DNA from: Cyanophora paradoxa
Lineage: Eukaryota > Glaucocystophyceae > Cyanophorales > Cyanophoraceae
Length of the DNA: 64,000 nt
Assembly (NCBI GenBank): GCA_004431415.1
Contig: QPMI01000457.1
Coordinates: forward strand, 186,001-250,000
Direction: 5' to 3'
Shown: piece after piece, positions 1-12,245 of the stretch
How the letters are laid out: each line of letters begins with the position of its first letter
How positions within the stretch are numbered: the stretch's first letter is position 1
Program-made: the position numbers and the translations under genes
The notes under the pieces: generated by a model
Database searches by the model: none
What the model was told of the DNA's origin: nothing
What the model saw: only the letters and a program-made list of their open reading frames with translations

Positions 1-1685
1 GCCGCCGCCCAGTTCGCCACCAGCGCTGCCAAAAGAGGCTCGCTCGGGCCAAGGAAGACACAGAGGGGTACAGAAAACGAGAAAGGGGGGCACCGCTCTT
101 GCTGGAGCCGCCGTCGCCGGTGAGGACGAGCGCCTCGGGCCCGCCGCCCGCCGCGTACGCGTCCAGCGCCGCGAAGTCGCCTTCAAAGAATTCAGAGGGA
201 CGGGGGGGTGAGGGGCGAGATCGAAAGGGGGGCGGGCGTGCCGGGGGGCGGGGCGAAGGCGCGGCGGCGGGAGGCGGCGAAGGCGGCGTGGGCGGCGCGC
301 TCGCGCTCGAGCCAGGGGCGCCCCGCCTCCTCCTCCGGGAAGTCCCGCCCGATCACCTGCGCCCCCGCTTCTTACTTCCTTTCCTCCTTTCGTTCTTCGA
401 TCTCTCTGTACCCTGGCGAGGTCGTCGCGGAGCGCGAGGGCGAGCTCGTCGGGCCCCTCGTACTCCGCCACCGGCACCCCTGCCCGCGAGTCGAAGTCTC
501 AGATCCAGAGGGCGTCTGGACGGCGGGCGGGGGGAGGGCCGGACCCGAGGCGCGGATCTCGGCCTTGAGGGCGTCCAGGCGGGCGCCGGCGGCGGGACCC
601 TCGCCCCCGCCCGCCGCCGCCCCCCGCAGCAGGTCCCGCCCCGCGTAGTAGAAGAGCGCCCGGCCCCGCGCCCCCTGCGCCGCCGTCGCGTCGGCCCCGT
701 CCGAGCCGCTCGGCGTTCTGTGGCAAATACAAAGCAAGCACCTCGGGGTCGTTGAGGAGGCCCGCGCGGATCTCGATCTCCGTCACGCTGCGGTCCCGCC
801 AGGCCTCCACCCAGGGGAACTCGCCCGCCGCCCGCCGCAGGTTCCTGCCGCCCCCGCGCTCGGCCGCACGCGGGGGGGGGGGGGGGGGGGGGGGGAGGGG
901 AGGGGGGAAGGAGGAGGTGTATGGAGGGGGCGGAGGAGAGGGGAGGGGGGATGGAAGCGGGGGAGGGAGGGGGGGGTGAGGGGGTGGTGGGATGGAGGCG
1001 GGGGGGGGGGGGAGAGGGGAGGGAGGGATGGAGGGGGGGGGGGGGAAGCGCAGCGCACAGAGAGAAGAGGGCGTTCCCCTCGTCGCCCGGGGCCGCATCG
1101 GGCCGGTGGTGCCACCCGTAGCGCCCTGCGGGGCGCCGCGACCGCACGCGTCAGAGCGGAAGCGGAGCCCGGGGCCGGGCGGCGCAGGGGCGGGGGCGGG
1201 CCCTTGATGATGCCGACGAAGTACGCGCTGCGCGCGACCTCGCGGAGGCAGAGGAGGCAGACGTCGCCCTCCTTGCAGCTCTCGTCCGAGATGCCCCACC
1301 TGGCATGGCCCAGCGCGCGCCGCCCCCGCCCGTACACGTAAGCTACGCTCGGCGCCTTTTGGAGGGAGGGCGGAGGCCTAAGCGCGGACCGGAGGTCGAC
1401 GGCGTGGAAGAAGACGCCGCGGGCGTCGCAGAGGGCGCGCAACTTGGGCGAGGCGAGCGCGCGGATGGCGTCCCGCTCCGCCTGCATGTCCTGGAAGGTG
1501 CTCGAGAGGAAGACCCGCGCCACGTGCGCGCGCGTCTCCCGCCCCGGGCGCCCTCGCGAGGCCGCGGCGACGGCGCCGCTCTTGCTTCTAATCGATCCCT
1601 GCGCGCGTGCGCACGCGCCCGTGAGCGCGGCGGCGGCGGCGATCGACTTAGCCGCTCGAGCTCCGCGCCGGATCCATGTTAACAC
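1..1685 (-). CDS. DUF4062 / P-loop (STAND-type) NTPase gene, multi-exon, partial
   Basis: Spliced minus-strand host gene whose 3' part runs off the left edge. The exon at about 1600-1390 encodes VFLSSTFQDMQAERD, the opening of DUF4062 (as in NPHP3-, TEP1- and NWD1-like proteins). An intron at 1389-1300 (GT-AG) joins VDLR to WGISDES. The next junction, near 1202 and 1125, joins IIKG to RYGWHH and has no GT donor, so it is probably GC-AG. Later exons give FPWVEAW, SVTEIEI and ALFYYAG, in the usual DUF4062 order. Near 105-180 a Walker A-like stretch (LTGDGGSSKS) is followed, across an intron, by ALVANWAA, typical of NACHT/STAND P-loops. Proteins of this family are scaffolds or switches; the ligand here is unknown. 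The initiator codon is unresolved: the long frame begins at a GTG at 1685. Exon edges are approximate. Confidence 0.7.
871..1050. repeat. G-homopolymer tracts within an intron
   Basis: A run of more than 20 G followed by G-rich, A-interrupted sequence (C-rich on the coding minus strand). It lies between the RYGWHH exon and the FPWVEAW exon of the DUF4062 gene, so it is intronic. A similar long C tract lies in an intron of the neighbouring gene at 5731-5760. Exact run lengths are unreliable. Confidence 0.7.
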
Positions 1686-2369
1686 TCGGCTTGATCATGA
1701 CGTATGCGCCGTGCGGGGCGGGCCCAGGCGATCGAAGCAAGCAAAGAGGTAGATAGCCTTGAGACGCACCTCTAGCTGGCCCAGTGCCGACGGCGTCGCG
1801 CTGGGGGACCTGGTGGAGGCTTGAGTGGCGACGGCCGAGCTCCCGCCCGTGCGCTGCGTGGAAGTGGGTGGCTCGATCGTTATCTGGGGCTTTAGAGAGT
1901 TCTGTTGTGCTGGTTTCGGCGGCTCGCAGGCGTCGAACTGCACGACAACCTCTTTGACAGATCTAGAGCTGATCGCAACGTGCCCGTCACGGCGCAGGCC
2001 GAGCTCGGGCGGGGTCGGGCGCGATCTGCAGCAGCCCATTTTGTTCTTACGAGGCCAAGACGCCGACCGGCGTCGCTAACTGCTGATCGGATCAGGTTTG
2101 GTGGGGGCCGGGGTACGCAAACGCGGGTCCGACTTCAGAAACCAGTTCGAATTCGCTCTGATCATGAGCAGCAACACTCGGAGCCCTTCTAGATTTCGCT
2201 ATTGCCGCGCTCGCTCGCAGCGCATCCGCAGACGCGAACCCCAAGCAGCCCAGCGCGATGCAGGTCAGCCGATGCTGCCGCGAGGCCTCGCGTCCGCGCA
2301 GCCGAGGCCCCCTCTTACTTCGCCGTCGCTGATCAGCCGCGCACGCAGGCGGATGGAGGCTGGGCGACA

Positions 2370-5300
2370 ATGCTGCCGAAGAGCGGCGTGGTCTACAAGC
2401 GCACAGGCCTCGGCCTGCGCAAGCGCACGCTCACGGTCAGCGCCGACGAGATCCTCTACGGAAAACCTAATTCGGTTCGCGGCCTGCTCGCCCGCGCGCT
2501 CCACCAGGATCGAGCCTGACGTAGTCTCGCAACGTTGACGCAGTCGAAAGTGCGGACATACGCGCTGCCGGACCCGCAGCAGGGGGCGCGCTGGGTCCGC
2601 TCGCTGCCGGGGGCGCACGGCAGCAAGCGGGGCTTTGAGGTGCACGTGCCGGGCCGCTCGCTCGCGCTCTTCGCGTGCTCTGCGGAGGAGCGCGACGCGT
2701 GGCTCGCCGCCCTCCGCGCCGCCGGCTTTCGCGACCTCCAGGACGGCTCCGTCCCTCCCCCGGTCGCCCCCTGCTCCGTGCGCGCCGCCGGCCCGCATTT
2801 CTTCGGGCGGGATCAACCCCCGAGCACGCGCAGCTGACAGCGGCGGGATCGGGCGGGAGGGAGCTGCCTTCGACGCCAGAGGACTCGCCGCGCTGCGGCG
2901 CCGCCGCTGCCGCTGCCTTCGAGGGCCCTTTCTTCGATGGGGACGCCCCGGGGCCCCTCCCGACGGGCCCCGCCCTCTTCCGCCTGCCCCGCGCCCCCGC
3001 GTGGGACCTGCCCCTTCCCCACCGCCGCCCCGCGGGCCCCGCCGCCTCGCCTAGGTCCCTCTCCTCCGGAGCCGCACTCGCCGCCGCCCTCCGCGACTCT
3101 GGCGTGCGTTCCGCCCCGCCCCGCCCGCCCGCCCCACCCCGCGCGCCCGGCGCGGCCCGACGGGGCGCAGCGGCCCGGGTGGAGCTGCGGGCGCTGGCCG
3201 AGTACGCGTGCGAGCACGTGGCGCGGCTGGCGGCCCCGGCGCCGCCGAGTGTCTCGAGGTCGCCCACCTCGCCTGCTCCCGCCTCCGCGGCCCCGCAAAC
3301 CGCGTCCGCCCGCCCGCCCGCCCGTCCCGTGCCCTCCCCGGACCCGCCCTCACGCGCTGCAGGCGCTGCTGCTGTTGCTGGCGAAGGCGACGGCGGGTGC
3401 GGCGGCGGCCCTCGCCTCTGGGGGCGGGGCCGAGGGCGGCGGCTGGGCCCCTGCCCACGTCCTCGCCGAGGCGCGCCCCGCCACGCGCCGGAGCCCCCGC
3501 CTGCACTCAGCGCGCCCCCGCAGGCGCTGGGGCGGTCGTGGCCGGGGACGCTGGACGACGAGACCGTCTTCGGCGTCGCCGCCGCCGCCCGCGTGCGCTG
3601 CCGCCCGCCCGCCCGCCCTCTGCGGGCCCGGCCCTTCGCGGCCTCTCACGCCCCCGGCAGAGCTTCGTGCAGCGGGCGGCCGCGCTGCTGGAGGGCTGGG
3701 AGCCGGGCGCCGGCGAGGGCGCCGCGGAGCCGGCGGCGCCCGAGCGGCCGCGCGGGGTGGCGTGGCCGGGGAGCCCCAAGGGCGCCTGGCGCGGGGCGGC
3801 GGGGGCAGCGACGGCGGCGGCGGCGGGGCCGGCCGCGCAGGCGGTGTTCGCGGTGCAGGCGGCGGGGGCGCTGGTGGAGGGGCTGCAGGCGGCGGCGCGG
3901 GGCAGCGGGGCGGCCCTCGCGGAGTGCTTCGCGCGGGGCGGGCCCCTCGCCGCCGCCGACGCGCTGCTCGCGCGGCTCGAGGCGGCGGACCGGGAGCCGG
4001 CGGCGCGCCCCGAGGCGGCGTACGCGCGGGCCGCCCTCCGCGACCTCGCCGCCCTCGCCGTCGAGGCCGCCCGCGGCGCCCCCGCCCGGACTCCCCTCCC
4101 TCGACTCGGCCCGCCCCACGCCCGCCCGCCCCCTCGCCTGCGCCTTCGCCGCCTGACGCGCGTGCCTCAGGCGCTGCGGGAGGCGGCGGGGCGCGCGGGG
4201 CCGGTGCGGAGTGGGCGGAGGGCCTCACGGGCGCCGAGGGCGGCGCCGGGCTCGCCTTGGTGCCCCCTGGGGTCCTCCTGGACTGCCTGCTGCTGCGGGC
4301 CGGGCCCGACGCGCCCTGCGGTGTCCTGCTCGAGGCGGTGCGCGCGGCGGCGGCGGCCCGGCGCGACTGGTACGCCGCCGCGCGCCTCTGGCGCGCGCTC
4401 CTCGAGCGCGGCCGCGCCCGCGAGGCCCGCCCCCGACCCCGCCCGCCCCGCCTCCCGACCGGCCCGCGCTGAGCGCCGCACAGGCGGACCGACTGCTGGT
4501 GGAGGGCGGGGCCTCACTGGCGCGGCTCGCGGTGGGAAGCCCGCTGGGCCCCTGGCTCGCCGGGCGCCTCCGCCTCCTCGCCGCCTCGGCGCCCGAGCCG
4601 GAGCTCGCCGCCTCCGCCCTCCGCCGCCTTGGCTCTCTCGCCCGCTCCGCCGCCGCTGCCGCCGCCGCCGCCGGCTCGCACTCGGCGCGCGGCGCGGGCC
4701 CCGGCCCCTGGGGCCCCGCCGCGCTTCTCGCGGCGGCCGCGCGCGCCGTGACGAGCCTCGCGTGCCACCCCGAGCCCGCGCGCCGCCGCGCCGCCCGCGC
4801 CGTACTCGGCTCCTTCGCTCTCCCTTCGACGGCGCCCGGCCCCGCGCCGGACGCCGCCGCGTCGCTCCTCGCGGGGCGGCGGCGGAGGAGATGAGCCGGG
4901 CGGCGGCGGCGGCGCTGGGCGGCCTCGCCCCCGCCGAGTCCTGCCGCCGCCTCGGCGCCCCCGGCCCCGCGGCCCTCCCCGTGCAGCCCGCCGCCGCCTC
5001 CCGTGCGCCTCGCCGCCCCGCCGCACCTATCGCCGCTTACGCGGGCGCAGGTGCACGGAGGAGAGCGCACAGGCGGCGTCGGCGGTGCTGCGGGCGGCAC
5101 GGGCGCGGCTGCTGCGGGAGGGCCCGCCGCCGCCCTCGGACGACGAGGACGCGGACGGAGCGTGCGCCAGAACCAGCGTCGGGCGCGCGATGCCGCTGCC
5201 GCCGCCGCGCCGCCGGGGCGCCGCGGAGGAGGCCAGCTTCGCCGTGCGCGGCTCGCTGCAGCACCCGCGGCTCCTGCCGCCTGCCGAGAGCGGCGCCGAG

Positions 5301-5730
5301 GGCTCCGACTCGGTGCGCGCCCGCCCCCCCCCCCCCCCCGCTTCTCGATGCGCCTCACGGGCCGGGCAGAGCCGCGTCTTCGACGCCGTGCCGCTGACGC
5401 CGGCGGCGCGGCCCGGGCTCTCGGACGCGGAGGCGGATCCGGAGAGCCCGCCGCCGAGCTCGGAGGCGAAGCCGCGCCTGGCGAAGCGGCTGCACGCGCA
5501 CCTCGAGGTCGGCGGCAGCGGCTGCAGAGGGCCCGAAGGGGGCGGGGGCGGAGGGCACCCCGCGGGCGGCGCGGGAGCGGCGGGGCGCTGCGGGCGCTGC
5601 TGCCGTGCGTGTCGTGCCGGTGCGAGGGGGCGTCGCGGCGCTGCCTGGCGGCGCGCCCCTGCGCCTGCTGCACGAGCGCCGACGTGGCCACCTTCCTCGA
5701 CGAGGTCGTCGGCATCGACGTCCGCCCCCG

Positions 5731-5763
<33 letters not shown>

Positions 5764-5935
5764 TAAAGCTTCTTTCTCTCAGGTCGAGTGGCCGCCGATG
5801 ACGCCGCCCCCCGAGCCGCCGGTCTTCTCCCCCGCCCGCCCCAAGCTCAAGCCCGCCGCGGCCGGCTGGGCCGAGCCCCGCCCCTGGGAGAAGGGGGCCT
5901 GCCCCCGCCGCGCCGACGACCGATTGTACATGTAG
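2370..5935 (+). CDS. PH-domain protein with long Ala-rich helical region, multi-exon
   Basis: Spliced plus-strand host gene. The first recognisable exon starts at ATG 2370 (MLPKSGVVYKRTG) and reads to ILYGKP. An intron ending near 2540 joins it to VRTYALPDP through ERDAWLAALRAAGF. Together these look like a pleckstrin-homology domain, usually a phosphoinositide- or protein-binding module at membranes. The rest is a long Ala/Leu/Arg-rich region in several frames separated by short C-rich introns, suggesting an alpha-helical solenoid; I do not recognise a family. The last intron, 5720-5782, is GT-AG, 63 nt, and mostly a C run; it joins FLDEVVGID to VEWPPMTPP. The protein ends RRADDRLYM at 5935. 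A Cys-rich stretch (CVSCRCEG through CACC) precedes the last intron. The start could lie further upstream. Confidence 0.6.
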
Positions 5936-7590
5936 CTTCACTAGTACTGGACTGTACGTGTACAGCTAGGAGTCCTGCTTGGGGCTGGCCCGGGCGATCG
6001 CGATCGCGAACTCCGGATCCTGCGACCACACCGTCAGGTAGCCTATATATATAGCTAGTATACGTAGAAGATTAAGACGTACGTGCCTGGCCATGCATGG
6101 GGTTTAAAGAGGGCGCAAACTGCAATCGGACCATATCCGCAGCACCTCCGGATCCCGCGTAGCTGCAGCTGGACCGCTATTGAGGCCGATCTAAATCTGT
6201 GCAAGAACAGGCCCGCAACCGCGGATCCGGATGAGGGATATCGATGCCAGGGCATGCACAGAGCTGGCAGGGTCTCAGAGTCTGTCAGCGGCTGCGTCTT
6301 CGTGAAGACCTTCAAAGCGAGCGACTTCAGGCTAGGGCTGGAGCGGCCGCGGCCGTCCGACCAGCTGCACTGCGGCAGCCGCCGCGGAATGAAGCGATTC
6401 AACTCCGTCGTCAGGATCATCCTGCAAGCTTCAGAGAATGTCACGGTGTTGGGCGAAGTCGGCCGAGATGATACCACGCGCAAGCTTGCGCTGAAGCTTA
6501 TGGCCAGAAGCGTATGGTCGCTTAGCTATAGTCCCACACTGAGTATTGTGCGCGTTGCTTTTTAATTTGCAATTGTCTCATGCGATCAAGATTGGTACGC
6601 TAAGAGATCTTGTTCTGATTTCGAATTCGAATATACTGCCGGCCTTCCACTCTACTCTAGTTGACTAAAAAACAATTGGATGTCTGCGAAACGCGAAATT
6701 TGGCGGCTCGGGCGCCGCGCTTGTACATGTTTTGCTGCGAAAACCGGGTATGCTAGCGCAAGGCGACGTCGACTCGGATCAAATTTAGACTGCAGCTGCA
6801 GCTGTAAAGTACTAGTGAGGCTCGACTAACTATAGCTACTTTACTGATTTACCACCCATTAATTCGAAAGCGAAAGTACTACGGTAGGCGAACAATTCCG
6901 AGATACATCGATATCATTATATTCGCCGAGAATTCGAAATGCTTGTTTATTCCCCGAGCTGCTATATATATTGCTTTAATTTGCGGTGCATCTCGGGCCT
7001 GGTACATTATAAAGCATCGATACATCGAGATCGATGATGCCAATCACCACAGGCTCGCGAAATCGATCCCGGCGCTGAATAAAAGCCCCATACATATGGC
7101 CATAAGCACCTAACAAAAGCAAGATGAGCGAGCAGCTTGTTTTGAATTCGCTCGGGTGGCGGCTCACCGTGATCGCGGACGATTGCAACGCCGTTGCAGC
7201 ACTCGGCCAGTACGGAACGTTATAATTAGAGGCGGATCCGGTGCTTACGAACTTGAAGCCCTGCCGATTGCGAACACCAAAACGTCAGAGAACTCGCCAG
7301 AAACAATGCGCAGAAAAATATCAATCGCAGATATTGCAAACGCACGTTTGCTAAGACAACCGGAGCGAATTGGCTCTGCTGAGAAGAACCCGGAGCAGGC
7401 TCAATGCGGATGTTGTACTGCATAAGATGTCAGTGCCAGTAACCGCAGCGGCCCGGGAAATGAGATACGTGTACGGACCAGTGTGTCGACGGTGAAGAGG
7501 AGGTGGCGACGGGCGATCTTTGGCGGCTCTATGCGGAAACATGTAGATTAAAATAGGCATCGATCGCGAATTATATATTTGGTAACGGCG
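5936..7590. other. Intergenic, no supported gene
   Basis: Composition drops from very GC-rich to mixed. Open frames exist on both strands around 6055-6565 and 6976-7425, but none shows a recognisable domain or consistent splice structure. I see nothing I can support here. Confidence 0.5.
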
Positions 7591-9150
7591 CATGTGGTAA
7601 CGGCGCTTGTGGATGCGCACTAAATTTCACAATAACATTGAGGCCGGCGCCTTCAACGGTTTCGTCCGAGGCCCGAAGCTTGTTGCCGGCATTGTCGGTG
7701 ACATAGACAGCAATTTGTTGACCAGCCTGCGTATAACCATTATAATTAAATATGCAAAGACCCCGAGAGTCGACGCCGCAAAATCCTCGTATAAGTATGA
7801 ACAGCGCTAGCGCAAATGCAAGTTTAGGACAGCGCTAATCCTGAATGCGACAGGCTCGAGGTCGGAGGGGTTTTCACCTGGAGTAGATTGATGACAGGGA
7901 TGGTGATGAATTCGGTCGACCCAGTCTGTAACGGCATATAGTGGGTAATGATCACGAGCATTTTTCACGAACCGCCGATATCGACTGGATTCAAATTTGA
8001 CAACCATGATCACCTGAGGAACGGAAATGACAAGGGCGGGGTTCGTAATCGCGAGCTTGTAGACGGTGGAGCCAGAACTTTCCTGCTCTTTTGTGTCACC
8101 GAAATATCATATCTAGAGCTACTTTTTTGTTCGAAAGAACGTAATTATAACATACCATTTCAGGCACGAACTGAGAGGAGCTTACGTTTAACTGCGCGTA
8201 GATATATCATAGATTACTCGTGTTTAGTTGAACCGTTGAACCGTGATTGGTATTGGAAATGTGTGATGATATGCGGACCGTCACGCCGTTTATGCGGACC
8301 GAGATAACAGCGGTGGAGCCAGTCTCGAGGGATTTCTGTGCGCACATTAAGTAAGTGCACGTGGGCTTCGAATTAATATTCATGATTAATGGCAATTTCA
8401 ATCTGAGTGAGAGGATTCGAAGTAAAAGAAAGTCCGAACCAGCGGTGGAATGGCCAGGGGCGACGGAGACGGTGACGGCGTTGCGGTCGGCGTGCTGGGG
8501 CTGGCCATGGTGGGCGGGCTAGCGCTGGGGGTGGGCGACGGGATGGCGCCTGCGACGGGCGACGGGGATGGGCTCGGGCCGGCCATGGCCATGGGCGAGG
8601 GGCTTGGGCTGGCCGATGGGCTGGCGCTCGGCGAGGGGCTAGCGCTGGGCGATGGCGAGGGGCTAGCGCTGGGCGAAGGGGATGGGCTGCGCTTGGTTTC
8701 ATCAAAGCGTCTTACACGCGAGCGCGGGGCAGATACGCGCTTGCCTGGCGAAAGGCGAGGGCGAGGGGGCACGTCAAACAGCGGCAGTGAGAACCGTATA
8801 GATTACACATTGCAATTCGGACTTCACAAATGCACCTCGGGGATGGGGTAGGGGAGGGGGCGCAAGAAACTGCAACCGCAATGCAAGCGCGCGCGCGAGG
8901 TCAAAGTTAAATGTAAAACAGTTGAAGATCACGAAATTCTCAATTGCACCAAGTGTCGCCGTCGCGTTCATCCCATTATATGGCTTGGAGCCAGGCGCGC
9001 TGCAACAATCCGCAACGAAGACGACGAGCATCTCGCTACCGGCGGCTGTCGTGTACGAGGCAGTGTCAGCGGGCTTGCCGGAGCGCGCCCCAAGGTTTGA
9101 GACAGCGTTCGTTCCAGGGCGAGCCGCTCCATTGATCTCAAAGATCTGCG
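7590..9150 (-). CDS. Fragments of a probable extracellular protein gene (exons only)
   Basis: Several minus-strand stretches read as plausible secreted-protein sequence in separate frames, as expected for exons: about 9120-8910 (GTNAVSNLGARSGK, then SEMLVVFVADCC and MNATATLGAIENF), 8340-8230 (ETGSTAVISVRINGVTV), 8080-7870 (GSTVYKLAITNPALVISV) and 7795-7605 (GYTQAGQQIAVYVTDNAGNK). They are beta-strand-like with Ser/Thr/Asn and few charges, similar in character to the CUB-like gene at 12346-19087. A Ser-Pro repeat lies between two of them. I could not join them with certain splice sites, see no reliable start, and cannot name a family. It may be one gene, a duplicated pair, or decayed copies. 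Confidence 0.35.
8450..8700 (-). repeat. Ser-Pro-coding minisatellite
   Basis: Short GC-rich units around gctagcgctgggcgatgg repeat irregularly. On the minus strand one frame, open over 8772-8398, reads as alternating Ser-Pro dipeptides with ASP variants. Such linkers are common in algal cell-wall and extracellular proteins, and this one lies between candidate exons of the same strand. Whether it is translated is unproven. Confidence 0.55.
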
Positions 9151-9239
9151 CAATTTACATATACTCGAATTCATATGCGCAGCCCGGCCCGCGCCGCGCA
9201 GTGCTTGAGTCTAAAGACTGCAGCTGTGGCCGGTAACCT

Positions 9240-11180
9240 ACCAAATCTAAAAATGCAACGTAAGTTCACGGTTAACGTTGTCTTTATTGTGCTCGTTATA
9301 TATATTTGTGAGCTTAAGCTTCCATTCATTTATTGAATATACTTTGTGGTTTTGTTTTCTTAAGCTTAAGCTTGTTCGCCCCACCGTATGCGTAGTCTCT
9401 CAAAAATATTTGTAATATCACTACGTATACCTACGTATGCGGGGGGTTCGCCCCCGGCGCGGGCCCACCGTATCTATATACTCTCTCAAAAACAAATTCA
9501 AATTCAGCGCACATTGATGTAATCATTTGCGTCCGTACTGAGACCAGAAATTGATAGAGACGGCTGACTCCCAGCAAAGCAGCCAGAACTGGGCGCCAGT
9601 TTTACGTGCCTGCTTGACGGCACGTGCGATTGCGTCATCATAGATAATTGCAAGGGGGGAAAAGAAGACCGAAGGTCTTCCCCCCCTTGCTTCCCGTTCC
9701 CTCGCTTCAGCCAAAACTTTTCTATGAGGCCGTTTTCGAGGTCCAGTATGCAACGAAATTGTATTCTATTCTTTTTCCGATTGGCTCGGTCGACCGGTCA
9801 GCTCTCGACTTTCGAGCGTCGAATTCGAGGGGAAAAAGTGGTTTTCGAGGGGAAAACTAACTTCTCTCTAACTCCGGTCTTCGAATTCCTTGCGCGCTTC
9901 TGCATGGAACCAGTACTAGTTCTCCCTAGCTGTCTCCTCTAGATTTAGGCTTCCTCGCAGTGCGTCGCGTACGCCTTGCTCTTTGTTGCGCGGTTCTGCA
10001 TGGAACCACTTCTCTCTAGCTGTCAACGTCTCTTACGCCAGCAGAACCGCGTGCGCCAGCCGAGCACGCCTGCTGAGCCGGGCGCTCTTGTTGCACTCGG
10101 CACCCGGTGACCCGGCCAGCAGACTAGTTCGCGTGCTGCACGACGTGGCGCTTGTCCGCTTAGTCTGCGCACCGCGTGCGCCCCGCGTTGCTCCGCGTGC
10201 CTGCGTCCCGTCGTCTGCCACCCGGCGAGCAGTCCAGTTCGGTTGCTGGGCACGGCGCGCCGCTGCACACGGATCAGGATCAGGCGCCGCTTTCAGCGCG
10301 TTACGGATCAGGCTTCTGTTGATTTCGTCACTCCAAGCCTTAAGCTTGCCGGGCTGGCGGCCGCTACGGCCGCTGGCTGCACTGCGGCTTATGCTTTAGC
10401 AGTGTTTGCAACAGCCGCCAGTTACCTTAGTCAGCAGGAGCTAAGCTGAAGCCCTGTCCTTGGCGAGGTTCAGACGAGATGGGACGGACATGTACGTATA
10501 TATACAGGGGGCCTCGTAGCCGGGAGAGATTTCCTGCCGTCGGACGCCCGATGCACGCTCTCATCGGCGTGCACCGGCGGAATTTGCTTACACTGTCCGG
10601 ACGGAGCCCGTCAACACTTTTGCTGGCGCAGGAGCTTAATTCGTCATGTCCAGCAACACGGTCGCAGCGCCCGAGTGCGTGCAGTTTCGATCGACCCGCG
10701 CGCCTGCAAAAACACAGCGGCTAACGCACGTATTCACCGCAACGCAGGGCACTCCCAATTCAGTAGTGCGTGCCTAGTCTTCAGTTGGCGTTCAGCAAAC
10801 TGAAATTATATTGCAAAAATTATATTGCATGCACGTGCACAGGGCGCCGCAGCTGAAGACCACAGAAGTCCTCCCACAGGCTTATCGTCACATCTTCCTC
10901 TGGCGGTACCCTCTCGTTGGTTGACATGCATCTCCCGGCCGCATTGACGTGTACTTTCAGCCTGGAGCGTTTCAACTGCCGCACACTCAGCGTGGAGCGT
11001 TTCAACTTCCTGAGACGAACATTGGAGCAGAGCCGGCCCATCAAATCAATCAGGTTTGCGATAGACTCATACATGCATTCCGAATAATGTGAATGACTTG
11101 TTGCTCCAGGTTTTGCCACCATCGTCGATCGCAGTGCGTGATGAAACTCAAGAGACTTAAAAAAACTTATTCAAATTGCT
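9240..11180. other. Intergenic, no supported gene
   Basis: Mixed-composition DNA. Short direct repeats of 'ctacgtat' and 'caccgtat' type surround 9380-9480, and 9900-10030 contains a repeated 'gcatggaacca' plus 'ctctctagctgtc'/'ctccctagctgtc' unit. A minus-strand frame ending at 9523 (FWLLCWESAVSINFW) is the only faintly protein-like stretch; I do not call it. Confidence 0.45.
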
Positions 11181-11479
11181 GAAATGCTATGCAGGAACTC
11201 TCCTCGAAACGCGTGCGCTGCAACGGGAGATCAGCTGATCGTGTATCGTCTTCGGACGAAAATGATCAGAATCACGCTGATTCAAGCCCTAACTTCCGCA
11301 TTCCGAATTCTGAATCCCGAACTCATGGTTTCGATTCCCGCGAAACCGAATGCGCATCCCGCGAAACTCAGCCGTCCGTGAGCCGGGAAGTGCAACGGCT
11401 CAGTTTCCAACATCCCGGACCGCGTTGGAGACCAGTGCGCTGTTTGGCGCCTGGTCCTTAATGCTATCCCTCAAGTTTA

Positions 11480-12087
11480 GTGCGTTCGCATCAGATGTCG
11501 TGCAGCACATGCAAGCGGCTTTTCACAGACAAGTTTTCTTTCGACCGGCACATGGAGCGTGCGAAGTGCTCGCCGCAGATTGTACTTCCCGACATGTCTC
11601 TTCCAACATCCGCAACGGTCGGCAAGTACCCGTGCAGGCAGTGCTCTATTGTCTGTCCGTCGGCTCCTTCCCTTCGCCAGCACGAGGCTGCACACGCCCG
11701 AGGTAATTTTTGTGCTGCGTTGTTGAACCATATCAATGTAGTGACGTTGCCCGCAATGCAGAGGCCGCAGAGGACGTAGTCGAGGACGTAGACCCGCACC
11801 AAGCGAAAGAAGAACGGCAGCGGCCGGGGCCGCCCCCGCCTCGAGCGCGCCGCGAGTCGGCTTCCTGCGCCCGCCCTGTCGTGCGAGGCACGGCGCCGAA
11901 AGGCTGGAAGGCCCGCACCAAGCGCGAGAACGGCAGCAGCAGCCGGGGCCGCCCCCGCCTCGAAGGCGCCGGCGGCAGCGGCCGGGGCCGCCCCCGCCTC
12001 GAGGACGCCGCGAGTCGGGCTCCCTGCGCCCGCCCCGTCGCGCAAGGCGCGGCGCCAACAGGCGGGGAACCCCGCACCAAGCGCTAG
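11480..12087 (+). CDS. C2H2 zinc-finger protein with RGRPRLE (AT-hook-like) tail
   Basis: From about 11480 the frame encodes two C2H2-type fingers: CSTCKRLFTDKFSFDRH (C-x2-C-x12-H, the final ligand being the Cys of ERAKC) and YPCRQCSIVCPSAPSLRQH followed by EAAH (C-x2-C-x12-H-x3-H). A likely GT-AG intron at about 11703-11759 joins AHAR to the frame EAAEDVVEDVDPHQ, which enters GC-rich repeats encoding GRPRLE motifs like AT-hook cores. Two fingers plus AT-hook-like motifs would suggest a nuclear DNA-binding protein. The start is unknown: the frame has a GTG but no convincing ATG, and upstream exons (perhaps 11189-11430) are likely. The tail lies in a minisatellite whose unit length shifts frame, so the C-terminus at 12087 is uncertain. 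Confidence 0.5.
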
Positions 12088-12245
12088 AAAGGAACGGCGG
12101 CAGCGCCCGGGGCCGCCCCTGCCTCGAGGGCGCCGCGAGTCGGGATCCCTGTGCCCGCCCCGTCGCGCGAGGCGCGGCGCCGAAAGGCGGGGAGGCCCGC
12201 ACCAAGCGAGAGAAGGGCGGCATCGGCCGGGGCCGCCCCCGCCTT
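11800..12245. repeat. GC-rich minisatellite, about 4 units of ~100-140 bp
   Basis: Imperfect tandem units built from 'caccaagcg', 'ggccggggccgcccccgcctc', 'gccgcgagtcgg' and 'gcgaggcgcggcgccgaaaggc' blocks. Some units encode GRGRPRLE in frame; others are frame-shifted. It overlaps the end of the zinc-finger gene. Confidence 0.75.

Noticed and set aside
353-1299. Pro-rich frames across the polyG/polyC tract on the minus strand
   Set aside because: Intronic homopolymer sequence; only the flanking exons match DUF4062.
6055-6565. Overlapping open frames of 142 and 160 codons
   Set aside because: No domain, no splice logic, and similar openness on both strands.
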